Below, piece after piece: positions 1 to 11,544 of a stretch of DNA of 64,000 bases; position 1 is the stretch's first letter, and each line of letters opens with the position of its first letter. The DNA comes from Notamacropus eugenii (Eukaryota; Chordata; Mammalia; Diprotodontia; Macropodidae): the NCBI RefSeq assembly GCF_028372415.1, contig NC_092872.1:93168575-93232574 (forward strand), read 5' to 3'. A model generated the notes under the pieces. It searched no databases. It was not told the DNA's origin and saw only the letters and a program-made list of their open reading frames with translations. The position numbers and the translations under genes were made by a program.

Positions 1-860
1 TTAAAAATCTTCAGTAACATCTGAGCCAAAATATTATCCTCATACAAATACCAGTCTTCTCTAATGGACCAGAGGCAGCTTTGTGAAGCCCTATGTTACT
101 GGGTTAGTGAAACAAGGCTTTTCCAGGATATTTGAAGTTGCTACCTAAATAATAAGGAGGGAACAGATATGACAGAAGCATAGTGTTAAAGGAGGAGGTG
201 GGGTCATCCTGAAAGCTGTCATAAAAAAGATATACATTTTATGGTTCTGGAATATTCAGAAGAGCTTAGGCTTTCTGGGAATTGTTTTTGAAGGTTGTGA
301 TATAACTGTTATAACATTAAAAAAAAAGCAAGTTGCATTAAGATGTGGTCAAATCAGTGATATTTCTATAAATTTTTACAAAAAAGATGTCTGTGATAGC
401 TTCCACCTCAGACTTAAAAATTTTTTTTTTCTTCTTTCTGCTTATACAAATTCCAGGAATTCAGAGATCTGAACTCTTGCTCCATTGTCAGAGACTAAAA
501 TCTTCATGTTAAAATTTAGAATGGAATTTAATTCATTGGAATAAAAGCTGTAGACTTGTCTAAATGCTTCACAGTTGAGACATTTCCTCAAGGCCCCCCA
601 AATTAAGTACAATGGAGTAATCAGTGAAGCATGCAAGCTAATTATCTGTAGTTGAATTTGGATTCAAGGCCGCCTTTGAAATAATAACTCCTAATGATGA
701 GCATTAGTACCGTTCTCCAAACACTTACTCCTGTATATACACATGGATACGTGTTAGAGACTACATGTGGTGGAGATATGTCCATTCCCAAATAGACTTA
801 GAGAATATAACATGTCCACTTGGGTCTTGACATTTGGGCCCATTAAAAGCTAGTTCAATG
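1..860. other. unassigned non-coding sequence
   Basis: No repeat family, RNA gene or convincing open frame is recognised here. The short open frames read as chance. Confidence 0.5.
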
Positions 861-887
861 ATGTTATAGAGATAATAGAAGCAAGCA

Positions 888-992
888 CATAATGAGAGGA
901 TGGAACTCATTGGAAAAGACCTAATGTTGGGAAAGATGGAAGGCAAGAGGAAAAGGGGACAGCAGAGGATGGGATGGCTAGATAGTATTTCC
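888..992 (+). repeat. RTE (BovB-like) LINE, 3' ORF fragment
   Basis: Read on the plus strand this gives the peptide MELIGKDLMLGKMEGKRKRG followed by QQRMGWLDSI. This is the typical C-terminal end of RTE/BovB reverse transcriptase ORFs (recalled pattern ELIGKTLMLGKIEGKRRRG). Only about 100 bp is recognisable. RTE elements are the presumed enzymatic partners of the marsupial SINEs at 27690 and 56124, whose tails resemble RTE 3' ends. Confidence 0.7.
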
Positions 993-1029
993 TCCAAAAG
1001 AACCTAAAATACATCTGGACTTAATTCTC

Positions 1030-1612
1030 TAATTCAACTTGCTCACCACTGTCAGATTAATTTTCCTAACATGCAGCTCTGATCTTGTGGCTACCCCATT
1101 CAAAACTTTTCTCACTGCTTCTTGAAGAGTTGAAACTCCTAAGGTTGGCATTCAAGGCCCTATGGATCATATCTCTAGCCTGTCTTCCCAATTCTCCCTT
1201 TCACTATTGCTGACCATTTTTCTGCCTCTATTTATTTATGGAATACTTCACATTTTCTGCAGCTGCTTTACATCTTACTGCATTTTTGTTCATGTCAATT
1301 CCTACATTTAGAATATACTTTCCCCATCTTTGTCAATGTCCTACCAATCCTTCAAGGTCTAGTGTCAATGATCATACCTCTGGAATGATCATCCTTCCCT
1401 ACTCTGAATTCCTGTAACCTTGTGTATAACACTCAGTGTGGCACTTAGTAAGTTCTTCCCAACCTTATGGTTATTCATATATATTCCTTTGCTCTCCTTC
1501 CCTTATCTCTTTAAGGGCAGGGACCTTACTTTTTATATCTCTGCATCTCCCACAGAGCCTCACACATATTAAGTGCTCAATAAATGTTTGCTAAATGAAT
1601 AAATGAATGAAT
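1030..1612 (+). repeat. L2 LINE 3' end
   Basis: This shows the order typical of L2 3' sequence: a phrase about a precursor gene-like 'aactcct...cattcaaggccct', then 'aagggcagggacctt', then 'gtgctcaataaatgtttgc' and an aatgaatgaat tail. It is old and diverged. Confidence 0.75.
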
Positions 1613-1978
1613 TATCCATGATCTATGATTAAGTCTGACTTTTCCTAACAGGATAAACAAACTTCTGCCTATTTCTCCAGGGATCTGCTTAGTTGTTTCA
1701 TCAAAGCAAAGTTCTGTAAGCAGGAATATTTATAAATGCCTTTGGATGGGGTAATTGTCTTTTTTTCTAATTTTTTTATTTTTCTGAGGTCAGTGATCAG
1801 GCATCTCATTTTCAAATTAGAATCTTAGCTGCCCAAAGATACTGGCAAGTGAATTGACTGGGCTAAAGTCACACAATATGTGTCAAAGGCTAATCTTGAG
1901 CTTACCTCCTCTTGACTCTGAGAACATTTCACTATTTACCATGCTGAGCTGCCTCTGTTTCTGTCTCCCTCTAAGCAA

Positions 1979-2176
1979 GGGGTTCTTAACTTGTTATTTG
2001 ACTTGCTTTTAAAAATCCATTTTGATAATTTATTTCAATATAATTGGTTTCCTTTGTAATTCTTTGCATTTTGTTTTGTGCAATTAAATTTCAAAACGTT
2101 ATTCTGAGAAGAGGTTTCCCATAGGCTTCACCAAATTGCTGAAGGGGTCCGTGACGTAAACAATGGTAAGAACTCT
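1979..2176. repeat. hAT-like MITE (GGGGTTCTTAAC termini)
   Basis: A 200-bp element with imperfect inverted ends, GGGGTTCTTAAC on the left and GGTAAGAACTC on the right. The middle carries 'tcaatataattggtttcc' and 'aggggtccgtgac'. Further copies with the same core lie at 11248, 20384 and 27048. I infer a non-autonomous DNA transposon, probably hAT; the family name is not certain. Confidence 0.6.
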
Positions 2177-2199
2177 GGCTGTAATTTATCCTACATCTA

Positions 2200-2832
2200 G
2201 CTACTACATCAATCCTCTGAAAACATGGTTTGTATACGTCTGCTCCCCTATACGTTACTGAATATCCTTTACTGACTCCCTCCTGGCTCCAGACGAAAGT
2301 TAAAAATCCTTAGCCTAGCATTTAAGGCCCTACACAACCTGACCTTATATGTGCCTTCTGCTCTAATCAGTTTTGCTTATCTTCCCAACGGTTTTTGTCT
2401 TTGTTCACTTTACCCACACCTGCTGTACCCTAAGGTCCCCTCCACCCCCCTACTATGCATTTCTCTAAATATCTAAATCATACCTTTAAAGCCTTCTTAG
2501 ATTGAGTCTAAGCCAGTGATTACTCCCTTCTTTGGCCTTTTGTGGCACTTAGTGTCTGTACCATTCACTTGGCCAAACACATGTGCTTTCTTCTATTCTC
2601 TCTCCCTCTCTCTCTGTCTCCCTCTCTCTCTCCCTCCTTCTCCCTCTGTCTCTCTCTCTCTCCCTCTCTCTCCCTCCCTTTCCCTCCCTCTCTCTCCCTC
2701 TTCCTCTCTCTCTCTGTGTCTCTCTCTCCCCATCTCTCTCCCTCTCTCTCTCTCCCTTCCTCTCTCTCTCCCTTCCTCTCTCTCTCCCTCTCCCTGTTTC
2801 TGTCTCTCTGTCTGTCTCTGTCTCTCTCTCTG

Positions 2833-2864
<32 letters not shown>

Positions 2865-2935
2865 CCCAAAGCTCATGAACCTATCTGTATCCTCAGAGCC
2901 ATGCCTTGCACATAATAGAGACTTTTAAATTGTTC
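2200..2935 (+). repeat. L2 LINE 3' end, interrupted by CT microsatellite
   Basis: L2-type phrases occur on both sides of the CT tract: 'gcatttaaggccctacacaa' before it and 'gagccatgccttgcacataa' after it. The microsatellite therefore expanded inside the L2 copy, or replaced part of it. Confidence 0.65.
2597..2867. repeat. (CT)n / CCCT-interrupted microsatellite
   Basis: About 270 bp of almost pure pyrimidine built from CT runs with CCCT, CTGT and CTTC interruptions. It produces false Ser-Leu and Arg-Glu open frames on both strands, which are not genes. Confidence 0.95.
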
Positions 2936-2949
2936 CTGTGGATGGTGAT

Positions 2950-3765
2950 AATAGATGGAACACTGGCACAAGCAGCTATTTAAAGTCCTTCCCATACATT
3001 CGCTGATGGTGCTGTCATCGTTACAGCCTGGGGTTTGCTGAGGATAGTTTTGATCACTGGCCTGTCTCCAAAGAACCACATTTGACACGCTGCTGAAGGG
3101 CACTCATGGTGGACTTTGGTGTACCCATGGAAGAGCTAGAATTCCAAAGGCTCACTATAAATCTTTGGCTATTTCATAATAGACGAATGAACACTAATGG
3201 CTTAAAGCAGGGTGAAGAACTGATCCTGACCCTCAGACCGCTGAACACTTTGCACTAGGGAAGAAAAAAACTTAAAAAGATACATATTCAGTAAAAACTC
3301 ATCATATCTTTCCTCCATCAGTCTATCCCACTATGACTCTCTTTGATTAATATGTCTACAGCCTTTAATTATTTTCTATCATCTAACACTGCTCAGGGCT
3401 TAGTGAAAATGTTTATTAATAGTCATCTCGATCCGTCAGGACCCACAGCATGGTTACCAATAATCCTGACCTGCACCCTGAGATATGTTTTCATATTTTG
3501 TAGGGCAAGCCTCACACTTTATTTACGAGGACAACAGTGATTGGAAAGGGCTACAGGGAGGGTGATGGAGGATCTAACTGACAAAGCAGAGATCTATTTA
3601 TGAAGCTTCACACTTTCTTGGAGCCAGACATTAGTAAGCCTGGATGACATTTGGCTAAATTAAAACAATGAGAAGCAAACAAACAATGTCCTGCCACCTT
3701 CCAGGGTGGAAAAAAACTATTTGTGTTTTCAGTTGCCTCACACTCAGGAACCGGAGTATTCCTTG
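2950..3765. other. unassigned non-coding sequence
   Basis: No recognisable repeat or gene. Short open frames only. Confidence 0.45.
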
Positions 3766-3774
3766 TGCTGTCTT

Positions 3775-3925
3775 GATCCGATTGTACTAGATTGTAAGTT
3801 CCCAGAGGACAAAGACCCTTTATTGAATATCTTTGTACTCTACTCACTCTGTTTCATCTCCATATTCTCCCCCATACCCAGGACAGCGCTTTGCATATGT
3901 TAGATGCTTAATAAATGACTGAAAT
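3775..3925 (+). repeat. L2 LINE 3' end
   Basis: 'agattgtaagttcccagagg' is followed about 100 bp later by 'gatgcttaataaatgactg', the standard ending of L2. Confidence 0.75.
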
Positions 3926-3969
3926 CTTGTATATATCATGGTTCAGAGCTTCCATACTGATAAGAAGTG

Positions 3970-4200
3970 GAATTTGTAAAGCATTTTGTACATTTCAAAG
4001 TCTTATTACATTTTTTATCTTTCCAGAGCCATATGACAACCCATTGATCTAGTTGGGGAAGAGTCACGTTGTGGTCTCCATTTTGCAGATGAAGAAATAG
4101 GATGTGAGAAGCCAAGAGGATCATTGAAAGTCAGAAGGTTATTTAACAAGACAACCCACAAGAAGTCTAGGTTTTTGGATTCTTTCTCCACACTCTTCCC
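3970..4200 (-). repeat. MIR-type SINE fragment
   Basis: 'ccattttgcagatgaagaaa' together with neighbouring core-SINE phrases reads as a reversed MIR. It is strongly diverged. Confidence 0.5.
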
Positions 4201-4528
4201 CTTTACACAACATTTGTTCCCTTGGATCTGGATTTAATAGCCAGAATAGAGTGGCTAATGCTCACTTCCAGAATAAATGTAAATTTGGAATATTGTTACT
4301 ATGAATTCATCAGCACCTCAAACCCAGTGATTATTGTTACAAATGCATGGCCCAATTAACTAGTTTGAATGTCAGCCATGATACCATGGTTAAAATTTAA
4401 CATTAGTAATAGTTTGGATTTTAACCATGACATGTTGATTAAACATTTGCAAGCAGTATATGGGATTGTAAAATTAAATTGCAAATCCATACTATCTCCA
4501 AACACAGACATTGTCTTCAGTACATATG

Positions 4529-4530
<2 letters not shown>

Positions 4531-4575
<45 letters not shown>

Positions 4576-4615
4576 AGCACACATATACACACACACAAAC
4601 ACGCTCACACACATA
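4531..4615. repeat. (CT)n followed by (CA)n microsatellite
   Basis: About 22 CT units run to 4576 with few interruptions. A degenerate CA-rich tract continues to about 4615. Confidence 0.9.
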
Positions 4616-4663
4616 AAATGAAACAAGATTTAAATGGCCATGCAACCTTCTCACTGACCATTC

Positions 4664-5575
4664 TTTTTTTAAAATATATTTTTATTTCATTAAATATTTC
4701 CCAATGACATGTAAAAATTAGCATTTAATTTTTAAAAACTTTGAGTTCAAAATTCTCTTCTCATCTTTTTTTTACTGTCTTGAGAAAGCAAGCAAGTTTA
4801 ATATTCATTATATTTGTGAAGTTAAGCAAAAACATTTCCATATAATTCATTGTTGCAAAAGAAAACATACAAACAAAAGAAAAATGAAGTAAAAAAATTA
4901 TGCTTCACTCTGCACTCAGAGTTCATCAGTTCTTTTTCTGGAGGTAGATGATAGCTTTCTTAATTCTCTTGGATCATTGCATTGATCAGAGTAGTTAAGT
5001 TTTTTACAATTGATCATTCCTACAATATTCACAAATGTAGTATAAAGGGAAAAGTCTGGAGTAAGAATCCAGAAACCTTATGACTTTCAATATAGTAACA
5101 TAGCAGTTACTATGTTCAATATTCTCATTGTTCTGCTCAATTCACTTTGCATCAGTTCATGTAAGTCTTGCCGGGTTTTTCTGAAACTCTCCTGCTTGTC
5201 ATTTTGTATAGCACAATAGCTATCCATCACAATCATATACAACGGCTTGTTCAGTCGTTCCCCAACTGATGGACATCCCTTCAATTTTCAATTCTTCGCC
5301 ACGACAAAAGAGGTGTTATAAGTATTTTTGTCCAAATAGGTCCTTTTCCCCTTTTAAATTCTCTTAGGAATATAGACCTAGTAGTGGTATTTCTGAGTCA
5401 AAGGATATGCACAGTTTTATGGCCCTTTGGCATAATTCCAAATTGTTCTCCAAAATGATTGTACTAGTTCACAACTCTATCGACAGTGTGTTAGTGCCCC
5501 AGGTTTTCCACATCTACTCCAGGATTTGATTGACCTTTCTTTTTCTGACATCAAGGGAGTGTGTAAGGTTTGTGA
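4664..5575 (-). repeat. L1 LINE, 5'-truncated 3' end
   Basis: On the minus strand 5087-5284 encodes KGCPSVGERLNKPLYMIVMD followed by SYCAIQNDKQESFRKT. This is the C-terminal end of L1 ORF2; the human equivalent has SIDEWIKKMWHIYTMEYY. The 3'UTR and A-rich tail follow to about 4664. The copy is truncated, non-functional and moderately diverged. Some 60 bp around 5035-5095 does not match the other L1 ends and may be a small insertion. Confidence 0.85.
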
Positions 5576-5619
5576 CTAAATTTTTGAGTTTTATCTTTCC
5601 ATGGTTATTTATGTTTGCT

Positions 5620-5750
5620 TCCCACATCCCTATTAAACTATAACCTCCTTGAGAGCAGATGATGCCTTGTACTTCTAAATATTCTCCACAGTTCCCAGAA
5701 GTGTACCTTACACATAGAATATTTTCCGTAAATATATGTGAATGAAAGCT
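5620..5750 (+). repeat. L2 LINE 3' end
   Basis: 'ataacctccttgagagcaga' and the terminal 'cttacacatagaatattttc' match the L2 3' tip. It is heavily diverged. Confidence 0.6.
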
Positions 5751-5754
5751 GATT

Positions 5755-5860
5755 TATTAATGATTAACTAGTTTAATTATTTAATATTAATTAAATATAT
5801 TAATCAATCAATTTAATTAATATTAATTAAATATAGTAATTAATTACTAATTAAGCCTGA
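5755..5860. repeat. AT-rich low-complexity tract
   Basis: Repeated TTAATTAA and ATTAATTAAATAT motifs over about 100 bp. Confidence 0.8.
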
Positions 5861-5869
5861 TTTTCCTTA

Positions 5870-6940
5870 AGCAAAATAAAATCCCACTGAAAGATAAGTA
5901 GTTTAATTATCTTCTTTTTCTTTTCAAATCACCACATTAAAATGACCAAATTAGAAATACTTTATAAGTCTTTTTGAAGGGCATTGTTTATTTTGTGAAC
6001 TCAAGTCAGCTAGAACTTGATATTGCATTACTAACAATTCGCAAGTATTTATTAAGCACTACTATATACCAGAAACTGCAGGACAGAAGTATGAAGAATG
6101 AAATAATCCTTGCTCCCAAAAAGTCTGTTGATACTTCAACTAGTTTTGGATATTTTTCATCATTTGAGTTGCTGCTCACTGGATCTGAAACTCCTAACTG
6201 GGTCTTTTGACTTCAATTCATTCCCCAGGGAACAGAGAGTTATTTTCAGTAAGAGTGCATACAACAAGTGAATTTCAGAAAGACTGGACATTTGAAGGCA
6301 GTGATGGTTAAGGATTGTTTGATCCATCCTTCAAGAGAAAAGAGCTGCTGCTACAAGGTGAGAACATAGCAATAATGACAAAGGCAGAGATGAGACAGAA
6401 GAAGGCTCAAGTTTGACTTTTACACCTGAAAATAAAGAGTTTCTACGGGCACACATCTAATGTCAATTGAGAGATCTAGTTGACTTACATTCAGCCTTTG
6501 TAGTTTTTCTTGTACACTGCTTCATTTGCAATTAAAACCTTCTTAAATTTGCAGTTTTCATCAAATTTGAGAATTAATTTTCAGAGCAGTGCAGATTTTC
6601 CGGAGATGAAAGGGATTACATATTTATTTATGTATTTATTTGGCCAGCTGTCATTCAGGGACCTTTGCCTCAAAGTCTGAAATGAAGGGAGGACTTTCCT
6701 GGGCCTGAAAGACCTACTTGTGACTGATTTAAATTCAAAGTCTAATACTGATTTTTTGTTGTTGTATTTTCCCTCTGGGGGAAGCTCATGTTTCATTTGT
6801 TTCTATAAATTGGGAAATTTGAGATCCACATACTTATGTATTATCATTCCAGTGGAATGTTGACTTCATAAGCACATTATTTGAGGTAAGTTAATCATAT
6901 TTATCTAATGAATGGGGAAAAATAATTTGCTATTTGATTT
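5870..6940. other. unassigned non-coding sequence
   Basis: About 1.1 kb with no recognised repeat, RNA or gene. Open frames of 71-78 codons at 5974-6210 and 6581-6796 show no motif. Confidence 0.4.
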
Positions 6941-7204
6941 TGTGATAGAGAAAGGGTCTTAGAGTTGGAAGAGACTTTACAAAAAGTTCATTCCCCCTTG
7001 GAATTATTATGATATCTCAATATAGCCACCTCGTAAAGATTTAAAAGGATTGTTCAAAAGGAAGTATTTGAAATAGACTAGAGTATTAGAGGAGACGCTC
7101 CCTGCATTGTTTTTAGACAGTTTAGACAGATCCCTATTCTGTGACTTTTGTTCAAATTGATTCAATAACCATACTTATTTCATATTACCCCCTTTTACCC
7201 ATTC

Positions 7205-7470
7205 TACATTTCAACTAAAATAGTAGCTAATATTTTTATAATGCTTTAATGTTTACAAAATTCTTGACAAATATTACCCCATTTTATTCTCACAACAACC
7301 TATTATTCCCACTATTATCCCTATTTTACAGATCAGATGACTGAGGCACACAGAGGTCAAGTGATTTACCCAGAGTTTCCCAGCTATTAAGTATTTTGAG
7401 GCCACATTTAAACTCAGGTCTTCCTAGTTCCAGGTCCAATTTTCTATCCACCTCACAACTGGGCTGCCTA
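7205..7470 (-). repeat. MIR-type core-SINE
   Basis: The reversed MIR order is visible: 'ctcacaacaacctattattc', 'attttacagatcagatgact', 'ggtcaagtgatttacccag', then 'aactcaggtcttcctagttcc' and 'ctgggctgcct'. Nearly full length. Confidence 0.8.
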
Positions 7471-7474
7471 CTTG

Positions 7475-8480
7475 ACGTTCTTTAAACTTAGCATTCCCTC
7501 TTCTGTCTCTGGATCTTTGCATGGGCTGTTCCTTATGGCTGGAATGCATTCCCTTTATACCTTAGGAGCCATGACATTTTTTTAAGGCTCAGTTCAGGTA
7601 TTACCTCATTTAGGGAGCTTTCCCCAATCTTCTTAGTTGTTAGAGCTTTCTTTGTTTTTATTTAATTAATTTATTTGTTTTCAATTTTCAACAATCATTT
7701 CCATAAGTTTTAAATTTCTCTCCCAACCTCCCTGAGACAGCACGACATTTTATATGAATTATACACCTACATTCTTATTAAACACATTTTCACATTAGTC
7801 ATGTTGCATAGAAGAATTAAAACAAATGGGAGAAACCATGAGAAAAACGAAACCAAACCAAAACAAAATATAACAAAATAGAAAAGGGTGTGCTTCATTC
7901 TGAGTTCTGATTCTATAGTTCTTTCTCTAGATGGGGACGACATTTTGCTTCAAGAGTCCTTTGTGAATATTTTAGGTCCTTGCATTGCTGTGAAGGGTTA
8001 AGTCTATCAGAAACAGTACTCTCACACTGTGGCTGTTAACTGTGTATGATGTTCTCCTGGTTCTGCTCCTTTCACTCAGCATTAGTTCATATAAATCTTC
8101 CAGGTTTTTCTGAGGTTTGCCTGTTTGTCATTTCTTATAGCACAATAGTATTCCATTACATTCATATACCACAACTTGTTCAGCCATTCCCCCATTGATG
8201 GGCATCCCTTCACTTTCCAATTCTTGGCCACCACAAAAAGAGCTGCTATAAATGTTTTTGTACATGTGGGACCTTTTCCCATTTTTATGATCTCTTTGGG
8301 ATACAGCTCTAGAAGCGATATTGCTGGGTCAAAGGGAATTCACATTTTTTATAACCCTTTGGGCATAGTTCCGAATTGTAGAGCTCTCTTCTTTCTCAGA
8401 TTATCTGTTTTCATGTTTTGTTTCTCAGGAGAATGTAAGCTTTTTGAGGGCAGGGATCAATGGTGATTGTTTTTGTTCTA
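7475..8480 (+). repeat. L2 LINE 3' end split by an L1 insertion
   Basis: The left part (to about 7640) has L2 phrases such as 'ggctcagttcaggtattacc'. The right part (from about 8392) has 'gaatgtaagctttttgaggg'. The L1 at 7654-8378 sits between them, so it entered an existing L2. Confidence 0.7.
7654..8378 (-). repeat. L1 LINE 3' end inserted in L2
   Basis: On the minus strand 8082-8282 encodes KVKGCPSMGEWLNKLWYMNV followed by MEYYCAIRNDKQ, the L1 ORF2 C-terminus. The 3'UTR follows and a TTTAATTAATTTATTTG tail lies on the plus strand near 7660. A probable target-site duplication is TAGAGCTTTCTT at 7641-7652 and TAGAGCTCTCTT at 8379-8390 (11 of 12 match). Confidence 0.85.
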
Positions 8481-8489
8481 ACATATGGT

Positions 8490-8830
8490 TAGATTTTGGA
8501 ATGTAGAATAAGAGGGATTTTCTAGTATCTGATAGCCGAAGATACATCTCCTAAGTCCTTTAGAAATTACCAGTAGGTTCTCAGGCCAGCCATCTCTTCA
8601 TTTCCCATAAGGCATCTTCATCAGGTTTCAGAAACCATTTCACCCTGAAAGATCACATCAGCCCTGGAACTCACATCTTGAAAATACTCTTTCCCCTGAG
8701 GACTCTTCCTCTGATTGGAGGGTGAAATGTGCCTCCCAGAACTTCCATTTATGGAAGACATCCAGACCAGGTGTCTCTTCATTTTCCACCAATCTGTACT
8801 CATCTGGATATCTGCATCAGGTCCCTGGAT
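8490..8830. other. unassigned sequence with weak internal similarity
   Basis: Not recognised. 'catctcttcatttcccataa' at about 8590 and 'gtctcttcattttccaccaa' at about 8770 suggest a faint internal duplication. Confidence 0.35.
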
Positions 8831-8834
8831 AGAG

Positions 8835-9000
8835 TACCCCTTCTCTCTCTTCCCTCTTTAGCTTTCTTTCATGTGCTATCTTTCCCAATACATTATAAGC
8901 TCTTTGGGGATATGATTTTTCTTTTTTCTTGCATTTGCATTTCTGGCTCTTTGCACAGTACCTAGTATAACAAAAGCACCTAACAAATTCTTGTTGACTG
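8835..9000 (+). repeat. L2-type LINE 3' tip
   Basis: 'cattataagctctttgggga' and 'ctttgcacagtacctagta' with a terminal 'cttgttgactg' match the L2/CR1-type 3' end. It abuts an L1 insertion at 9000. Confidence 0.65.
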
Positions 9001-9455
9001 GAAAGACTTACATGAACTGATACAAAGTGAAGTGAGCAGAACCAGGAGAACACTGTAAACAGTAACAACAGAATCGCATTACTAGCAGCTGTGAATAACT
9101 TAATTATTCTCAGCAATGTAATGATTCAAGACAATTCCAAAAGACTCATAACGAAAAATACTATCAACATCCAGAGAAAGAACTGATGGAATCTGAATGC
9201 AGATCAAAGCATACCATTTTTTCACTTTTTTATCTGTGTTTTCTTTTACAACCTGACTAATATGGAAATGTTTGGATGATGGCATATGTAGAAACTATAT
9301 CAAATTGCTAACTATCTCAAGGAGGGGGCAGGGTAGGGAGGGGGAGAGAGAATTTGGAACTCCAAATTTAAAAAAATGAATGTTAAAAATTGCTTTTGCA
9401 TTCATTTGGGATAAAAAGAAAATATTACTAAAAAATAAAAAAGATTTCTCCCCAG
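9000..9455 (+). repeat. L1 LINE, 5'-truncated 3' end
   Basis: It begins within the ORF2 end ('acatgaactgatacaaagtg', 'gtgagcagaaccaggagaac') and continues through the 3'UTR ('agaaagaactgatggaatct'). A purine block and the shared tail motif 'ttggaactccaaattt' follow, then an A-rich end. This is the commonest L1 3' form in the window. Confidence 0.85.
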
Positions 9456-9469
9456 TGAGGCTTCCAAGT

Positions 9470-10340
9470 AGGTAGATTCAGGGTAGTGTAAGCACCCTAG
9501 TGCCAGGCCTAGAGGCCTGTGTGGGCTACCCGAGTCTTCTTACCTCACCTCCGAGGTCTTCGGTTGGCCAAAACCGGATGCTCATATGAGAGAAAGGACG
9601 TTCCAGAGTCGAACAAGGGTTGAGCTTTATTTCAGGGTCTCGGTTACAAGTGCAGGGGAGTCTTCCTTAGGAGGAAGAGGGGGAGATTTCCTAAGGAGGC
9701 TAGGATCTTAAGGGATTAGAAGTAGAAGTACAAGCAGGGAGAGAGGGGGAGGGGAGAGAGGAAAGAAGAGAAGCGGAGCCTACTGTCCTCTTGGCTCCTC
9801 ATGTGCTAAGAGAGCTTTCAGGCTTCCTCAATCCTACTTAACCTTCAGCCGCATAGTTTGCATCTAAATACCGTGCTGTTAGGTAACTAGGTGTGCCCAG
9901 ATCCGGGACAATCTCGAGGGCAGGGAGATCTCTCTCCCATCACGTTTCTCACGGGAAGAGGCGGAATTACTCGAGATAGCTCGGTTCACCTCGATTCCCT
10001 GCCGTTTCCTGGGGAGGTCTCGTGAGAGCTCTAAGATTTAGAAGCTTCCACCTTTACCCGTCCGAGACTGTCCACACGGAATTGAGCTTCCAATCCCAAC
10101 ACCCTAGAATCAGGAGAACTGGATTTGAGTGCCTTCCCTAACATGTATTAAAGCTATGTGACCGATGTTAGGCAAATTATTTAACTTTTCTGAATCATTG
10201 CCCTTATCTGCAAAAAGTGGATAATGATATTAACCGTTTCCGTTTCATAGGGTTGTTGGCTAGAAAAGTGCTTTATGGAAATTAAAGCTGTCTATAAAGT
10301 GAAGTAATGAATGGAAGAGTGACGTTGTTTTCAGAAGGGC
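9470..10340 (+). repeat. MIR split by a solo LTR
   Basis: 'gtgtaagcaccctag' up to 9500 continues at 10108 with 'aatcaggagaactggatttg'. It then carries the MIR body: 'gctatgtgaccgatgttagg', 'catagggttgttggctagaa'. The LTR at 9501-10101 entered this older MIR. Confidence 0.75.
9501..10101 (-). mobile_element. solo LTR of an endogenous retrovirus, CpG-rich
   Basis: A 601-bp segment begins TGCCAGG and ends CCCAACA on the plus strand. It is flanked by an identical 6-bp duplication, CCCTAG, at 9495-9500 and 10102-10107. The polyadenylation signal AATAAA is read on the minus strand (TTTATT at 9626-9631), so the LTR points left. It keeps over twenty CpG sites in a CpG-poor region, which suggests it is younger than its surroundings. 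A 6-bp duplication is typical of class II (betaretrovirus-like) elements, but assignment is tentative. No internal retroviral sequence remains, so it looks like a recombined fossil. Confidence 0.8.
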
Positions 10341-10525
10341 CTGAATTCAGGTCTTGCCTCTGACATAAACTGGCTGTGTGACCTTAAACAAGTCTCCAAA
10401 CCATTTGGTATTTTCAGGCAACTGTCTCTAAGACTCTAAGTTGCAAAGTAGGTACCAATCTGTATTTTTAAAGGGAGCTTTCTTACTGGGTCTTCCCTTT
10501 ATCAATGAAATCAGAGATCAAGTCT
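10330..10525 (+). repeat. core-SINE (marsupial MIR-like variant)
   Basis: 'ctgaattcaggtcttgcctc' and 'ctggctgtgtgacctt' are followed by the variant 3' body 'aggcaactgtctctaagact' and 'ttatcaatgaaatcagagat'. A second copy with the same 3' body lies at 40845. Confidence 0.7.
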
Positions 10526-10529
10526 GCTC

Positions 10530-11240
10530 CAAAAACAGAAAAAAAGTAAGAATGGGAGTTATTATTACAATTGGGAAAGAGAGCTGACTATTTCTTACTG
10601 AGAAATACAAACCAGATGTAGGTTTGCCCCAGTGTGATGAAATGATGGGGACAGAGAAGGGCAATCTACAGTAAAGTCCTCCTAGGGATTATCCAATTTC
10701 TCTTGCCTAAAGAGGGAATGTTAACACAGCAAATACTACTTAAATGGGTCAGATTTAGCTCTCTGAATTTTCACAACGCTTATAGTCTTTGCCACACAAT
10801 TTAACACTTAATTAGGTGCTATCTCAAATAATTTGCTGGTTTTGTTCCCCTGTCACCCCAACTAGACTGTAAGTCCCTTGAGGAGAGGAGAATCTCCTAC
10901 TATTTAAATTTTTTTCTGCCAATAAAAACACAGGCAACCTCTTCTTGTAGAGAGAGATCATAAAAAAGGGCAGCAGGAGGCCAGTTTATTTAAAAGGAAA
11001 TTTCATTAAAAACATATATTTTTAACTTCTTAGCACATCATTAGCCAATATCACATCAGCCCGAAGGTCTCCACACAAGCAGTGCAGTTAGCACATAGCC
11101 CTGGGGGATGGAGAAACTCTGAAACAGCATCCAGTCTCACAGCCCCAGATAGCAGCAGCAGCTGCAGCCAGGTCTTGGAAGATTTTATTTATTATCCACA
11201 GGCCTCATTCTTGTAATAGTTATTTTAATACCTCATATTT
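10530..11240. other. unassigned non-coding sequence
   Basis: Nothing recognised apart from a possible L2 scrap near 10860 ('actagactgtaagtcccttg'). Confidence 0.4.
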
Positions 11241-11247
11241 CTAGGCT

Positions 11248-11459
11248 AAGGGTTCTTAAATTTGACTTCATTGACCCCTTGTGTCTATGGATAGATTTCA
11301 AGGAGTCAGTGATATTATTTTTTTTATACTTGGATGACTATATTCCAATATAATTGGTTTTCTTTGTAATTCTGTGTATTTCATTTTGTGCATTTAAAAA
11401 CATTACTCTAAGAAGGGATCCAAGGAAGGCCATGACAGTAAGAAATTTAAGAACCTCTC
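11248..11459. repeat. hAT-like MITE (GGGTTCTTAA termini)
   Basis: Left end AGGGTTCTTAAA, right end TTTAAGAACCTC, and the same 'ccaatataattggttttc' core as the copy at 1979. Confidence 0.65.
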
Positions 11460-11544
11460 TTCTAGGCGATGAGAGGTTGAAGAATGGGTGCTGGCCTTGG
11501 AGGCAAGAGCTGGATTGAATCCTGGCTCCCATAACTGTACTTTA

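Noticed and set aside
2516-2928. Overlapping open frames of 103-128 codons rich in Ser-Leu or Arg-Glu
   Set aside because: They are translations of the CT microsatellite in several frames on both strands.
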